A stretch of DNA of 64,000 bases. It comes from Apostichopus japonicus (Eukaryota > Echinodermata > Holothuroidea > Aspidochirotida > Stichopodidae). The notes beneath the pieces are model-generated. The model did not search any database. It was not told the origin of the DNA and was given only the letters and a program-made list of their open reading frames with translations. Positions 1 through 12,293 of the stretch are shown in pieces. The position numbers and the translations under genes are program-made. The DNA lies in NCBI RefSeq assembly GCF_037975245.1, contig NC_092583.1:6627764-6691763 (forward strand). Direction: 5' to 3'. Every line of letters begins with the position of its first letter. Within the stretch, counting starts at the first letter, position 1.

Positions 1-261
1 CAGATTTTATCCAGAGGAAAACCAAAAACAAATTGATCAAAGATTTTTTGAGGTACAAGAAGTTGCAAAAGCTGCTGACTAAAACATTTCACAAAATATT
101 CAATGTCACATGTAAACTGACACTAATTTTTTTTAGACTGAAATAATGTATGGAACTTCAAATTCAAACACCATTGATCAATATTGGACAAAATGACTGG
201 AAATAGGTGATATATTGTGATTCAATCAGACAATAACTGTTCCAGTGGCAGTAATGCAACG

Positions 262-692
262 TCTTTATATAAATAACCTTTCTAAGTTGCAGTCTTCAGA
301 ACTCTGCAGCTAGAACTGAGACTGGTATTACTTGTAGAAATAATCCAGATTCTCTCTCTAATCTATACTCTCTACACTGGCTGCCAGTCAAGTATAGAAT
401 CCTTTTTAAGATATCTGTATTGGTCCACAATTGTTTGTCCGGGAACTCCCCCGTGTACCTGAGTAAATGCATTGTTCGCTATGCCCCTACTCGACTACTA
501 CGCTCTAACGCTGCTAACTTGCTTCGTATCCCTAGGTGTAAAACTGAAATGGGTTAAAGGCACTTTGAATATTGCGGCCCCTATATTTGGAACTCGCTTC
601 CCTTAGACACTTGTGGTATCACATATCTAGCTAATTTTAAATCTAGCCTAAAGACTGTCTATTTTAACTTAGCTTTTGTTGAGTACTTGTAA
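262..692 (+). mobile_element. LINE 3' fragment (non-LTR reverse transcriptase C-terminus), degenerate
   Basis: From 297 to 692 one frame reads as the C-terminal end of a non-LTR retrotransposon reverse transcriptase. It has the LQNSAAR-type segment (297-317), then LHWLPVKYRI (from 372), a Y-rich middle, and the PYIWNSLP block near 570-605, ending at a TAA at 690-692. There is an internal TAA at about 554-556. Just upstream, the KLQ segment near 280 lies in a different frame, so there is a frameshift. The element is 5'-truncated and dead. These motifs are typical of the CR1/L2/RTX kind of LINE, but the clade cannot be fixed from this fragment. It is unrelated to the neighbouring genes. Confidence 0.8.
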
Positions 693-2936
693 TGTCTTTG
701 TACAGTGCAGTTGAGGTTTTTTTATTACTGGCACTTTATAAGTTGTCTACTATACTATAATTTATCACTGTTAGAATACCATGAATTTTGTGCGGTAATT
801 TGTATCTGCACATTTTGTTACACACCCTGTGATTTCATCATCAAAAGTTAATTGTAAAAAATTTCAGTTCCAAAGATAAAAATACTTTTATGGCTAGGAC
901 AAAATCTAACTCTTTATTCCTGGGCAATACAAAGTATTCCAAAGAAATCGCAGCAATGAACTTTGCCACTAATTTGTTGTGTTACTCTGCCCTTGTCATT
1001 CTTAGTGAGTTCATTCTAAATCAGTCTTTTACTGGTAACAAGATAACTTTCAGATATATATCACAAACCATGCTTAAAATTCTGGCTAAGCACAGGATTA
1101 ATTCCAATCGGCATTGAGCATCAGCAATTTTTTTGTCAATTTTTGATTTGTTATACACATCCTGCAAATAGTAGTGTAGTCCTGGGTCCTATGGGGCCTT
1201 ACAGGTTTGCCAGGCCTCCGGAACTGGTACTACAAATGCTGTGATTAATTCATACTGCTCCTAATGTTAAACTTAAGGTCAAGGACACAGGTTTTCTGGG
1301 ATCATGGGAAACAACACCAATAATAATTATTTAAGCATTGAGGATGTTGTAGACCAGCTTTCTGCCAAGGTTAGGCATCGTTGGTAGTTTTCGTAATTAC
1401 GTTTATAGATAAATGGTACAATTTTATTTTATAAATTTTCATTTTCTCTGACTTTGCCTACTGAAATATAATCCAACTTTCCTCTTGTTTTGCTTCCCTC
1501 TGAAGGAAGTTCTCAACTAAGGAAAAATTGCAAGGATGATGGAAATTGGGACTACTTGCCAGATAAGACACGAAATCATACTAATATAATTGAGGCATAC
1601 TTTAATAGTATCATTGATGAATTTGATTGTGTTTCCCGACTATACACAGCAATATTATGTGTACATTGTAACCAAATGTAAGCATATAGTTGACCTTCAA
1701 AGCATTTCTGGCATTAAAATGTTATAGTGAACAGAGTTGGGACCTTCCATGCTGTAATGTTAAGAGGTTGAAAAACAATGGAGCAGATGTTACTTTGGAT
1801 TCAACAGTGATCTATAGGCTGAATAAGGGCCTATTTAATCCTTGGCTCCTGGACCCTAAAGTTAATTGTTGGCCCACTGTGGGGATGGAGAAGAGGAGGG
1901 GTGCATAAATCAATCATTCTCACCTTTGACTTGCATATATTGCAGATTTCAAGTCTGTGCAGTAGTGAAAAGGTTGTTAGTGTGTGAATTTTTTTCGTGA
2001 TTGCACTGTCATACTACTGCCGTGAAAGAATTCATAGCCTGGGAATTAAATGCTTTCACCCAGTGATGCAGAAAATTTACATTGAAGATTCTCCTGTAGT
2101 TTATATACCTGTTTGATGACCTTGGATGCTAAGCTGATTAGAAATTGACCAGATTACTGCAGTTACCGTTCCCTACGAAGGACATTTTATCAAGATAAAA
2201 ATAGACAATCTTGTGCTCGATCTGTACTTGTATATTCATGAACATCATCAAGTGGCAATTTATGCAAAAATTTACGGCAGGCACAAAGTAGGGTATTGCT
2301 GTTTCTGCGATAAGATCATGAACACTACTGAACATTATATTGTATAAAATGAATGCTAAACTTCTCTGTAGAACAGATACTATACAGTATAGATACTGTA
2401 CTGTTCAATTACATATGTTGAAAAGTAATTGATACAGTAATTACATGGTTTTGAAGTAGACCATTTGACCAAAACATGTGTCAATCTCACTTAAAGTTTA
2501 GTTTTAATAAATAATTTAGTTTAGTTAAATAGTAATTATCAAGGGTTAAGCCAAAAGTTGTGCATTTGAAACCTATCTTTGTGTTGATTGTGGATGAACA
2601 CTGACTTATTCCAGGCATTCTCTTAACAATGAGTGTAAAAGATTACAAGGCAGGAGTGTAATTGTTACACCCGTTCCTACTCCTGCCAGTTAAGGTCACC
2701 TTCTGATGTACGAGAATGTGTACTTCAGCCTTTGACACTTTTTCATTGCTGAGAGAGGTGAAGGCCCCTCATTCATCCTCACTGCAGTGTAACCATGATG
2801 AATGAAGTTGTTTCCAAACCTTTGAAAGGACAGATCCAAACCCCAGGTCACAGTTTGCAAACCAGAACTAGTAAATCCAATACTCTTGTCTACAACACTG
2901 CAAAGTGCAGATTAGGAATAGGTCAAGAGAATCTGG

Positions 2937-3008
2937 TGCCTGGTGAGGATTTGAACCTGGAACTTAATGATTGTGTTGTGGACACCATAACTGCTACACC
3001 ACACCTTC
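2937..3008 (-). repeat. tRNA-like sequence (SINE head or tRNA pseudogene)
   Basis: Read on the minus strand, this has an A-box-like TGTAGCAGTTATGGTG and, about 35 bases later, a B-box GGTTCAAATCC. These are the two internal RNA polymerase III promoter elements of a tRNA. The stems do not all pair, so it is more likely a tRNA-derived SINE head or a relic than a working tRNA gene. No recognisable SINE body follows. Confidence 0.45.
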
Positions 3009-5254
3009 TCCTATGCAAGGATGACTTTATGCCGAAGTTCAGCGTTTGGTATGTCATAGACCTCAGAAAAAAAGACAATTTGAGTTTTAATATTGTTTCT
3101 AAAGCAAATCTAGTTTCACAGATGGCAAAATTTTTACCAATTGCTCATCCCAATCATGATGCTTGCACCTCTAGTTTTCTTCTCCTCAGTTGGCTGAACA
3201 TATAACAAAACTGAAATACTCTCTCTTACATCCAAGATTTGGGTAATATTAGGCTAACAAAATGCTACCACTGCCTCCCCCAAAGGGGCTTTGAAATACT
3301 GTACATACACAGTGAAACTAAATTCCGCTCTTGGAATGTATTTCTGTGTTTAAGTTAAAATAGCTACAAGAGAAATGTCTGAAAGCAAAGCAGCTTTAGG
3401 TCTTGTAATACCTACAGAAATTAAATTCCTCTTTCAGTGTTTTTGTGCTTAACAGTTGCTAAGGGAGAACAAGAGATATCTCATAATCCTATAATTTCTG
3501 GGGCTCTTCCCCCTAGAGTCCTAGACCCCCATCAGGGCTTTGAAATAAATTCCAGAGAAATGTGTCATTCATCTTTCATGTATTATTGTGATCCAAACAT
3601 ATTCCTCTTGCACCCTCACTCTGCCCAGGTGTCGTGCACTTTATGCACATGCATTTTTGCACTTGTAAAATATCTGCCCCAACCTGTTTGCTTGCCTCCC
3701 ACTTCCCCTACCCTACCCTTCCCTCCCCCCCTTCACAACTCTGGACCTTCTGGTGCTACCTCTGGCTATGTCTTAGACTAAATTGTTCAGTCATTTTAAT
3801 TGATGAAGCTCAGCTACTTGTTATTTCTCAAACTAGCAAAAATAAAATATAGCCTAAACTGATAGCAGTGTTTTTTAATGGTTCTCCAACATGTCAAAGC
3901 TAATGTGTGCAAAAGTCATCAATTCACTACAGTCCGGAATGATTTAGAAATGATACAAACATTAGCTTACAGCAGATTAATGCTATTACATAAACACATG
4001 TATTCTATAATGAATTGATTGTTATTGGAATATCCTAGAATGGTTGGTTGGTTCTTTGACTTTTCTTCATTCATTTTATTTTCTTGTAGCAGCAGCACAA
4101 ATGTAATATAAATAGTTGAATGAGAAAAAGTCAGATTGTTATGAGAAGGATGTCTGCTAAAAGCATTTCATGAGCATGGAAAGTCTCCTAGTGGAGAGAA
4201 TTCAAGGGCAAATAGTGATGGAAAGTAGAGGGAATTTGAGGGAAAATAGTGGTGGAATAAATGAACTGTCTAACTTAGCATTAGTTAGACAATACCTGTA
4301 CAGCAATCAGTATATTTGTCAGTTAATTTTTAACAAGTGTTATCTTTTCAAAGCAATGGCACACAGTAGATGAATACAAACATTACTAAACAGATGTGAA
4401 GTTTTTCCCCTTTTGTGTGTGCAGTACATTGACTTGTCCCACAAACAATGAATTTGTAAATTAACTTGCATGTAATTACTATTTTGACAAATTTGAGTGA
4501 TCGCAGAGATGCAGTATGGTACATCCTCTTCTGCTTACAGTAGACTGCTTGTTTAGTATCTTTAAAGCAATTTGGTGAACAGTCCTGTTTTATTAATAAA
4601 ATATACTTCTTCATACCATCTTTTTAAGCCTATATTGACTTCTGTAAACAATAATGGCTGCATGTTAGATTACTATTTGAGTTAGCAAATAGTCTGCATT
4701 AGCCGAGAATGGTAATCTCTCTGCATAAGTAAGTATCAGTGATCACATTTCTTTGAAGTACTGTATATTGGAATACTAATTATTACATTCCATCAAACTT
4801 CCACTTCACATTTCATACAGTAAGTGACAGATTTGCACTGATTTTAATTGGATTGAAGTAGAATGTGAAGTAGAATGTGATGTTGAATTTAATATTTCAA
4901 CATGTAGAATGAGATGTTGAGTGCTTGGAACAGGGGTTTAATACTGTCATACTAAATATAAATTTACCATTTGAATTCCTGAACCACTTTTAGACTTACC
5001 TCATGCTCTGTGAAAAAATACAAATAACTATATATGTATGTATAATTCAAATTGTAGTTATTTGGAAAATCCAGAACAGTGGAAACGAACACGGGCCTAC
5101 CCTCATTTCATTAACATAAAGTACGTTCAGAGTCTGGCTTTCGAGATCCGGCTTTTAAAAGAATCACAACTGATTTCGAGTTGGTTAGCATCATGTTTGA
5201 TCTCTAGAGTAAGGCAAAATATGTCACCAACACAGAACCAGTATTGGTGACAAA

Positions 5255-5352
5255 TGCCTACGGTGGAATTACGACCTTCCTTACCGGTTTCGAAGCTCTG
5301 GACATACAATCCGCATATAAAGCGGGAGGCCCGGATTCGAACCCCGGTGGAG
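5255..5352 (+). repeat. tRNA-like sequence with a good T-arm
   Basis: The plus strand has a T-arm-like CCCGG-ATTCGAA-CCCCGG at about 5328-5346, preceded by a possible anticodon arm (CGC/GCG stem near 5311-5323). The D-arm is poor. This looks like a tRNA-derived relic. It is followed after about 50 bases by a TA microsatellite. Confidence 0.35.
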
Positions 5353-5408
5353 GCTGGAAGTTTTTTCACTATTATTGATTTTCCAACTCATTACGATTTC
5401 AATTACAT

Positions 5409-5433
5409 TTATATATATATATACATATATATA

Positions 5434-5467
<34 letters not shown>
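5409..5467. repeat. TA dinucleotide microsatellite
   Basis: A run of TA with a few C interruptions. It is bracketed by an imperfect inverted repeat (GATTTCAATTAC on the left, ATAATTGAAATTGTAG on the right), so the TA tract sits in the loop of a possible cruciform. Confidence 0.85.
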
Positions 5468-5470
<3 letters not shown>

Positions 5471-5499
5471 GAAATTGTAGTGGGTATTCAGTGGGTATG

Positions 5500-5800
5500 T
5501 GTAAAGAGCGTGGTGGACAATTGGCGAAGGCATCAGACTCTTGATCCCAGGATTACTGGTTCGATTCCTGCCTATAGTTCATTACGTTGTGTCTTTGGGC
5601 AAGATGCTTTATCTCAATTGTCTCTCTCCACCCAGTGGTTAAATGGGTACCTGTGAGGTAACTTGTCATTGGGCGCAGTATGTAACTGCAGCCGTCTGGA
5701 GGGATTGTCTCTGGAACAAGTTATCATTGACCAGGGGTAATATAACTTCTGTAAAGCGCTTTGAGACCTATTGATGGTATAAAACACTATATAATATATA
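5500..5800 (+). mobile_element. tRNA-derived SINE with conserved 3' tail
   Basis: The tRNA-like head (about 5507-5572) carries a B-box GGTTCGATTCC at 5559-5569. The body contains a TTGGGCAAGATGCTTTATCTC block, an AAATGGGTACCTGTGAGGTA block and a GTAAAGCGCTTTGAGACC block. It ends in a GGTATAAAACACTATATAA tail. Head, body and 'GCGCTTTGAGAC...TATAAA..CTATATAA' tail match a SINE design widespread in marine invertebrates and other deuterostomes. It appears full length and only moderately diverged. The exact family name would need a repeat library. Confidence 0.75.
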
Positions 5801-8080
5801 GATACATTGAATCCAAAATGGTTTAGGTGAAACCTTCACTGGAGATAATGCTCAACCAAAGGAAGCACTTAATAAATCAAAACTATGAAGTAAACTTTAG
5901 AAGTACATTTATTATTACAAACTTGTTCAGACAATTTGCATATTGGCAACATTATGCCAACCATATATTGTTTCATTTTTCATTCGCGCAGTGCATTTCC
6001 AACATTTTCACATGCACAAATTTTGTGTTATGGTATGATAGTCTTGATCATTGTACAGTTTGAGACTGACGAGTGTGCTTGGACTTGTCCATCTATACAA
6101 AAAATAATTGTATTAATAAATGTGCTTCTAAAGTTTACGTATAATATATTGTTTGGTTTCATTTCCTGTGCATGTGGAATCTATTAATCTAATACAAGAA
6201 GTAACCTCAAGTAAGCCAAGGATATGGGTGGCTTTGTTATGGTTATATATTATGAAGATAAAGAGGCATGTCCCTGTGCCAGTGCAAACTATGTCCAGTA
6301 AAATGCCTGAAATGATTTTCAAATAGATAACATTCAGCTGTATACTTGTGCTGTATACTAGTGAAATATACGGAGCAATATATACTGACTTTCTCAAAAA
6401 AAATTTCACTGTGGCAAGGTTGTCTCTAAAGCTTTACAATAAACATGACCTTCATAAAGCTGCCTCTCAACTGATAAAGATAGATTTAAAGTAGCAGTAA
6501 GGCTTTACTACTGAAGTCAGAGCACTTGCTAATCTTTTTGGGCCCCATGATAGTTTGATATGGCCTTGTGATTATAGCTTGTAAGAAATGTACCATTATG
6601 TTAAAGGTACTGTAACTTGAAAAAGTATGCAAAGTGGTTATTTTGCATCACAAATATTACAAGACATGGATGCATTTGCCACTTACATGTCACATACATC
6701 AAGCTATATCTTAATAGTAATCACCTTGCAGGGATTATGCTACCATGTCTGTCAAGAAGCTTTTGAAGTGACTGCGCTATTAAAGTTAAGTATCAGTTTA
6801 CAGGTGATCTTGTCAATAAGAGAGGCCCTCAGATGATTTGTCATTGACTTAAAGAATATTTAACCAATACCAAAAGAAAGGATTAAAGGAAAGAAATGAA
6901 TAAAAAACAAGATAAAAAAAGAGGGAGAAGACAAAATGGGAATGTAATATTTCTTAGAAAGTGCTTGGCATATTGTGAAAGAAATTTTTCTCAGAGAAAG
7001 TAATCGATTTCCTGAATATTTTACTTGTATCGTTGGATTTAATTCTCAGTGCCTGTTACTTGTAAACATTTGTGGATTTATCTGCAAACCTTTCACCAAC
7101 AACATTTGCTGTTTTATTATCACTGTACATACTGTAGTTAAATTCAGTCTGTTAGTTTATCTTTTATGTAAACTGAATTAATTCTTTATGAAGCTCTGCA
7201 AGCTTGGATGATTGCATTTATTCCATTCAACTAATGATGTTGTCTGCTATTTAATTAGCTAATAGTACTGAAACATGAGGCTCTTTCTAAGAGAGGATTT
7301 TATTGGGGTTGCTCCATGGAGATAAAGTATCCATGGATTTAGCTTTTTGTTTAAATGTGACACAGATCTGGTACATGGTGAAAATAAACCACATCAACAG
7401 GTTTTTGCTTAATCTGGATATAAAGCAACTTTACAGCTTGTTTAAAATGAGTGAAAGATCAACGTGCACATGTCACTCTTATTGTGAACAGAAACTTGTT
7501 GAATAAAATCTGGTTTAGTTGGAAAATGATGTTTTGAAAAAGAAATCTTAATGTTTCCTGTTGTGAGCAAGACAATTTGAAAGTTTTGTTTAAAATTACA
7601 AATTTTCCACATGCTTGATCACCCGTTGCTGTATTTCTCTGTTTTCAGTGATTGAAAATTGCTAATCACATAAGATTGTTGTGGCAAACATGAAAATTCA
7701 CCCTTTTCTTTCTAATACCTTCAAGCAACAATATTGCTCAACTTTATTTTGATGACATGTCCCTGCTTTTAAAATAATGGGGCACATAAAGATATTTTAT
7801 ATTTGATTTTGCAAAGATTTATTTTGAAAATTAATATATATATTTCAAAATCATAAGCATAATATACTTTAAGCCCACATAAACATAACAAATTGAAGCT
7901 TTTGTGGTGGTCTATATTCATTCAGTTTATCCCTGTAGTGGGATGGTAACAATTCTGTATGTCAAATAATGAAAAGTATATATAACAGTTTCTTCACCGT
8001 ACATTTCTAATTTCTAATCGCTTGTTTCCAGGAATACTGATGAACTCTGACAGGCTATATCTCAGACGTTACCTTTGAAT

Positions 8081-8240
8081 CCTCCCCTCCCCTCCCCTCC
8101 CCTCCCCTCCCCTCCCCTCCCCTCCCCTCCCCTCCCCTCCCCTCCCCTCCCCTCCCCTCCCCTCCCCTCCCCTCCCCTCCCCTCCCCTCCCCTCCCCTCC
8201 CCTCCCCTCCCCTCCCCTCCCCTCCCCTCCCCTCCCCTCC
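8081..8240. repeat. Perfect (CCTCC)32 microsatellite
   Basis: One hundred and sixty uninterrupted bases of the pentamer CCTCC. The minus strand is a run of GGGGA units, ideal for stacked G-quadruplexes; the plus strand is a polypyrimidine tract. It lies about 1.4 kb upstream of the first recognised FLACC1 exon. The open frames through it on both strands are artefacts of the repeat. Confidence 0.97.
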
Positions 8241-9672
8241 TCCCCCTGCCCACCCATTCCCACCCCCTCAACATTTCATACATAGAAGCTACTGAGACAG
8301 TATTGTGAAATACACCTCAGTTAGACACCTCAAGAATACAAATTCTAATCTCTTAAATGAATCCAAAAATTTGCTCAGAAAAAGTAATCTTTTTTCGTGC
8401 AAAACTTTTGCTTGTCGATGAGAAATCGCTTAATTGCGAAAGAGAGAGAATGACAAGTGAAGTGTTGGACTATTTTAATGTCCTTAAGATGTTAAATTGG
8501 TCTGTGACCTTGCAAACCATTGCAATAACCTGTCATTTGGGCATTAACTTGTCAATTCTGACAACATCGACTGTTGAATTAACTGTCATATTTGAGAATT
8601 GTTACTTGTAAGATATATTTGATTCATCTAATTGAGATGAGTAGATGAATTAAGAGATCTGTCTCCAGGCAGAAAATGCTGTTAATGTTGGCATTGTTAA
8701 CATTGCTTTAGAGAAAGTAGTCTCCATTGATCTGTTTTTTTCTATACTCTGTACTACATACAGTATAATTGTCGCATTGTTGAGCCTGCAAATGAATTCT
8801 ACAGTACAGTATGTTTTTCAGTCTCTCTCTAATTGTGTCTGTTGTAATTCTCTACAGTTGCTTGTGTGTGGTCTAGCAATGTTTGTCTACTTCTAGACAA
8901 GTAATACTCTTCTGTTGTTCTCTTATGAAATTCAACTTTTTTAGTAAGCTGTATGTATAAATATTGGAGGGTCTGACAATTTGATCTGCTAGGCCTAAAA
9001 CATCAGTCCCTCTAACTTTTCATATTTACCTACACAGGTTTTTGTTGTAGATAAACAATTTGCTCTCTCATTTTTGAGTGAGATTAAATTAAGGGTAGGC
9101 AGTACTTTCATCTGACATTACTGATACTGCTGTTCAGGTGAACCGCTAGTCAGTTTGAAGTAAATTCCTACAAATAAATATGATTTTATGTGAAATAGTG
9201 TATCTAGGCTGGATCAATAGACATTGCAGAGTTTCAAATATATATATTGGTAATGACACAAAGCTTAACACTAGCAATCAATTAACCTATAAAAACATCA
9301 CCAGAGATTCACTGTTCTGCATTGGCAGTCTGGAAGCTGACAAAAATGAAATAAGACTTCTGGATGGTTGTATATTTCAATATATTGCTATTAAAGATAG
9401 AACTTTGTGAATTTTATTCTGGAACCTATACTAGAATATGTAGCAAAGAATTGATTGTAATTAGAACACGTTTCCCCTCTTGTGAAGTAGTACTAGTGTT
9501 TCTTTTTGTATAAAGCAGGTCTAATGTACAAAGTATTTTCAGAGTTCTTATTTGTACTTTATGAAAGTTTTCCATTTCGCTACATAAATGATCTGAAATT
9601 TACTGAATCTTTAACATACAGTGTTCTGTATAGTTTGTTTACTTGCACTGCAAATCTCTTGTTTCTTTACAG

Positions 9673-9779
9673 ATCTTGTCAAATATGGAAAACAATGGAA
9701 GAACACCAACACAGCTTGCTATCATAAGTTGAGGCTCTGTAAGGTGAAACTGGCAGTCAAATCCTGAGAGGTTGTCAAG
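9673..9779 (+). other. FLACC1: FLACC1 5' UTR part of exon 1, with a short upstream ORF
   Basis: A strong acceptor (GTTTCTTTACAG ending at 9672) suggests that an upstream non-coding exon is spliced in here; I cannot locate that exon. The leader contains a 15-codon upstream ORF (ATG 9685, stop ending 9732) that closes 47 bases before the main start. A TGA at 9765-9767, in frame with the main ATG, rules out coding extension upstream. Confidence 0.6.
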
Positions 9780-9964
9780 ATGAGTAATTTTAATGTGACA
9801 ACTCCAAATGCTGCTTCAGGCTCTGCCATCTCCCTGGGTGGAGAATGGACTGGTCGAGACCAAATGGAAGCTAACAAATACAAGAGCACTATATTTCAGC
9901 AGATGAGACTTAGACAGAAGGGAAAACAAAGGAAATCAAAGAATTATGATAATGGCCGCCCAAA
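9780..9964 (+). CDS. FLACC1: FLACC1 coding exon 1
   Basis: Start ATG at 9780 has A at -3 and an in-frame stop just upstream. Encodes residues 1-61 plus two bases: a Ser/Thr/Ala-rich start followed by a strongly basic RQKGKQRKSKN segment. The donor is AA|GTGAGA, leaving phase 2, and the AA is completed by the G that opens exon 2. Confidence 0.8.
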
Positions 9965-9989
9965 GTGAGACATTTTTCATTAACATTTT

Positions 9990-10565
9990 TGGTTGCCCAT
10001 GCCAAAGGCAGGTATTGTAACCTATGCATTCAAGTCTGTGTGTATGTGTGTGTGTGTGTGTGGATGTTCCGTGTGTCTGTGTTACTCCTGTAGCTTGTAA
10101 TAGCTAAATATAATGAGAGAACAGATTGCTGTCTTACTTGACACACAGTTGCTCCATAGTGAGTAAATAAACCCTACCATTGTGGGTGTGGTCAAAGGTC
10201 TTTTAGGGTCGACAGAGGACAAAGTCTGTAAACCATGGAAACATGTTAACTCCAAAAAAACATGGACAAGCTTCTAATGTTATATATTGATCTGCTGCAG
10301 GGAGTAGGGCAGACTGTAGCTAAAGAGGCAGGTCAAAGGTCATTTAGGTTCAGCAGAGATCAAAATCTGTAAACCATGCAAATGCAGTATGATAACTCCA
10401 AAATCCTTGGACAAGCTTGTAATGTAATACAACATTGTAATCTACAACAGAGAGTAGGAACAGACTAGAGCTATAGAAGGTCAAAGGTCATTTAGGTTTA
10501 GCAGAGATCAAAATCTGTAAACCATGCAAATACAGTATGATAATTCCAAAAATGAATGGACAAGC
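9990..10565 (+). repeat. Dispersed repeat with ~145-bp internal repeats and DR1 motifs (FLACC1 intron 1)
   Basis: Begins with a GCCAAAGGCAG block and a TG-rich stretch. Three related units follow, starting with GTCAAAGGTC at 10191, 10332 and 10480 (spacings 141 and 148). Two units contain a perfect nuclear-receptor direct repeat AGGTCAAAGGTCA (10330-10342 and 10478-10490). The same family recurs at 33950-34470 and, inverted, at 38345-38620, always in FLACC1 introns. Confidence 0.75.
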
Positions 10566-11354
10566 CATAGGAACTCAATTTTCATGAATAACAAAACTTT
10601 AATCTCAACATCTACAGTATTTTTTCAGCATGTGCCTCAATTAAAATCTCTTTTGTGAGTTTACAGTCATTATAAACCTTGAGCTACTGTATACTTTATG
10701 AAGAATTAGGGGCAATTAGAGTTCACCTCCATAGAGATTTATTTTGCATAAGCACAGGGCAGTAAGTATCTTATAATGAGGTTTTCTCCCCGGCTTACGC
10801 TGAACATTAAAGTAATCTATGGTAATTTATAAGTTTCTTTAAAAACAGCATTGCTTTTTATAATCAGCTCATGTTTTTAATGGTGATATCCCACAGTACT
10901 ACTGTACTTGTTGGTTGTATGAGTGAGCAAAGAAAACAGCCCATTAGGATCTTCCTCCTGCACTAGAAACTAGTAACGATGGTAGCATCATGTCTCCATT
11001 CAGGAGAGTCATTTCACAAGAATCATTTTTTTAATATGCTAGCCAATGTTTGGAATGAAAAAATCTCATGCTTAGCAGTGGTGTTAATCTTTAATGATAA
11101 ACAAGTTGTAATATTGTTCATTAACTGTAAACATTACAGTTGTGTGTTTTGTCCTGCAAGTATGTATAATCTACATACAGTAGTTTTACTCAGAGTGAGT
11201 TTGCAAACAAATTGGGTTTTTTGAATTAGAATTTGTTAGTGATCAGCTGGTATTGACTGCTCACTATCCTGGTAAAGAAGTGTCATGATGTTATTTCAGT
11301 GACATTTTTCTGTGTCTACACATTAAACCAACCTAACTATGATAAAACAATTAA

Positions 11355-11430
11355 GGGGTGAGGGGGCAAGGGGGTGGGCAAGGGGTTGGGGCAAGGGGGT
11401 GGGCAAGGGGGTGGGCAAAGGGGTGGCTAA
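11355..11430 (+). repeat. G-rich short tandem array
   Basis: About six imperfect units of GGGGGTGGGCAA type in FLACC1 intron 1. Runs of three or more G occur every few bases on the plus (sense) strand, so a quadruplex in the pre-mRNA is plausible. Confidence 0.75.
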
Positions 11431-12000
11431 TGGGGAGAGTCAGACCTGTAGGTGCTTGCATCCTGTAACCTCTTGGAAGCATGTGAAGAATGCATACTGT
11501 TGATTTTGCGGCATTAGTGCTTGCAACAGTTCAAGTTACATGCCTTGTAAATGGGGACAAAACAATTTTACCTTACTTTTACCAAATTTCCTCCTGCATG
11601 GGAGAACATCCTTTTCCAAAAACAAAATCTCTAAAATTAATTGATATGCTTACAGCAAAGCCTACTTGTTACTTGTTATTTTGGGCAAATACTGTAACTT
11701 TAGGCAGTTGATAATCCACAATATATGAATGCATCTTATATGAGATACATTGTGTGTTTCATATTTTTTGCATTCTCGCTTCTCTGCGGGTTCATACAGA
11801 GCAGTACAATATATGTACAAAGTACACATTACTATGAAACTGCCATTAAGGCCAAGGATAATTCATCATATATCAATTGACAAACAGGTTGTCCAGATCA
11901 CTGGAGCATCTCCATGGCAACATTCCTAACAAGAATGTCATTGTGAGCATACAATCTTGATCCTTCTATGCCTGTAATCAAACCACCAGTATATATATCT

Positions 12001-12070
12001 TGATCACGTCATGTATGTATTCACATGGATAATTTGATCACGTCATGTATGTATTCACATGGACAATTTG
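12001..12070 (+). repeat. Two-copy 34-bp tandem duplication
   Basis: TGATCACGTCATGTATG opens both copies (12001 and 12035), which differ at only one or two positions. It lies in FLACC1 intron 1, shortly before exon 2. Confidence 0.85.
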
Positions 12071-12293
12071 ATTACATTCTCATTGTAAGCTCACAATCCC
12101 AGTCAGGGGTTTAGTGTATGTTTTTCATCACTTCCACTTGGCATCTTGGATATTGATAAGCAATGTCTAAATTAGTAACAAACAGCAAGATGAAATAACA
12201 GTTTGTGATAGAGTAATTGTTGAACATGACAGGTGTATGGTACTGTTGCTGCATGTTATGTAGAACTTCCTGTTGTTTGAACTCATGTCACAG

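Larger units (their letters stand above)
693..9672. other. Left intergenic region upstream of FLACC1
   Basis: I find no supportable coding exon in these ~9 kb. The open frames are short and lack both family resemblance and flanking splice signals. The region holds tRNA-like sequences (2937-3008 and 5255-5352), a TA microsatellite, one complete SINE and the CCTCC array, listed separately. The FLACC1 promoter and any 5' non-coding exon should lie in the last few kilobases, but I cannot place a start site. Confidence 0.5.

Noticed and set aside
2795-3205. 136-codon plus-strand open frame
   Set aside because: It runs through a tRNA-like relic on the opposite strand and has no recognisable domain or splice partners.
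8062-8308. Open frames on both strands of Pro-Leu-Pro-Ser or Gly-Arg-Gly-Glu type
   Set aside because: Pure translation of the CCTCC microsatellite.
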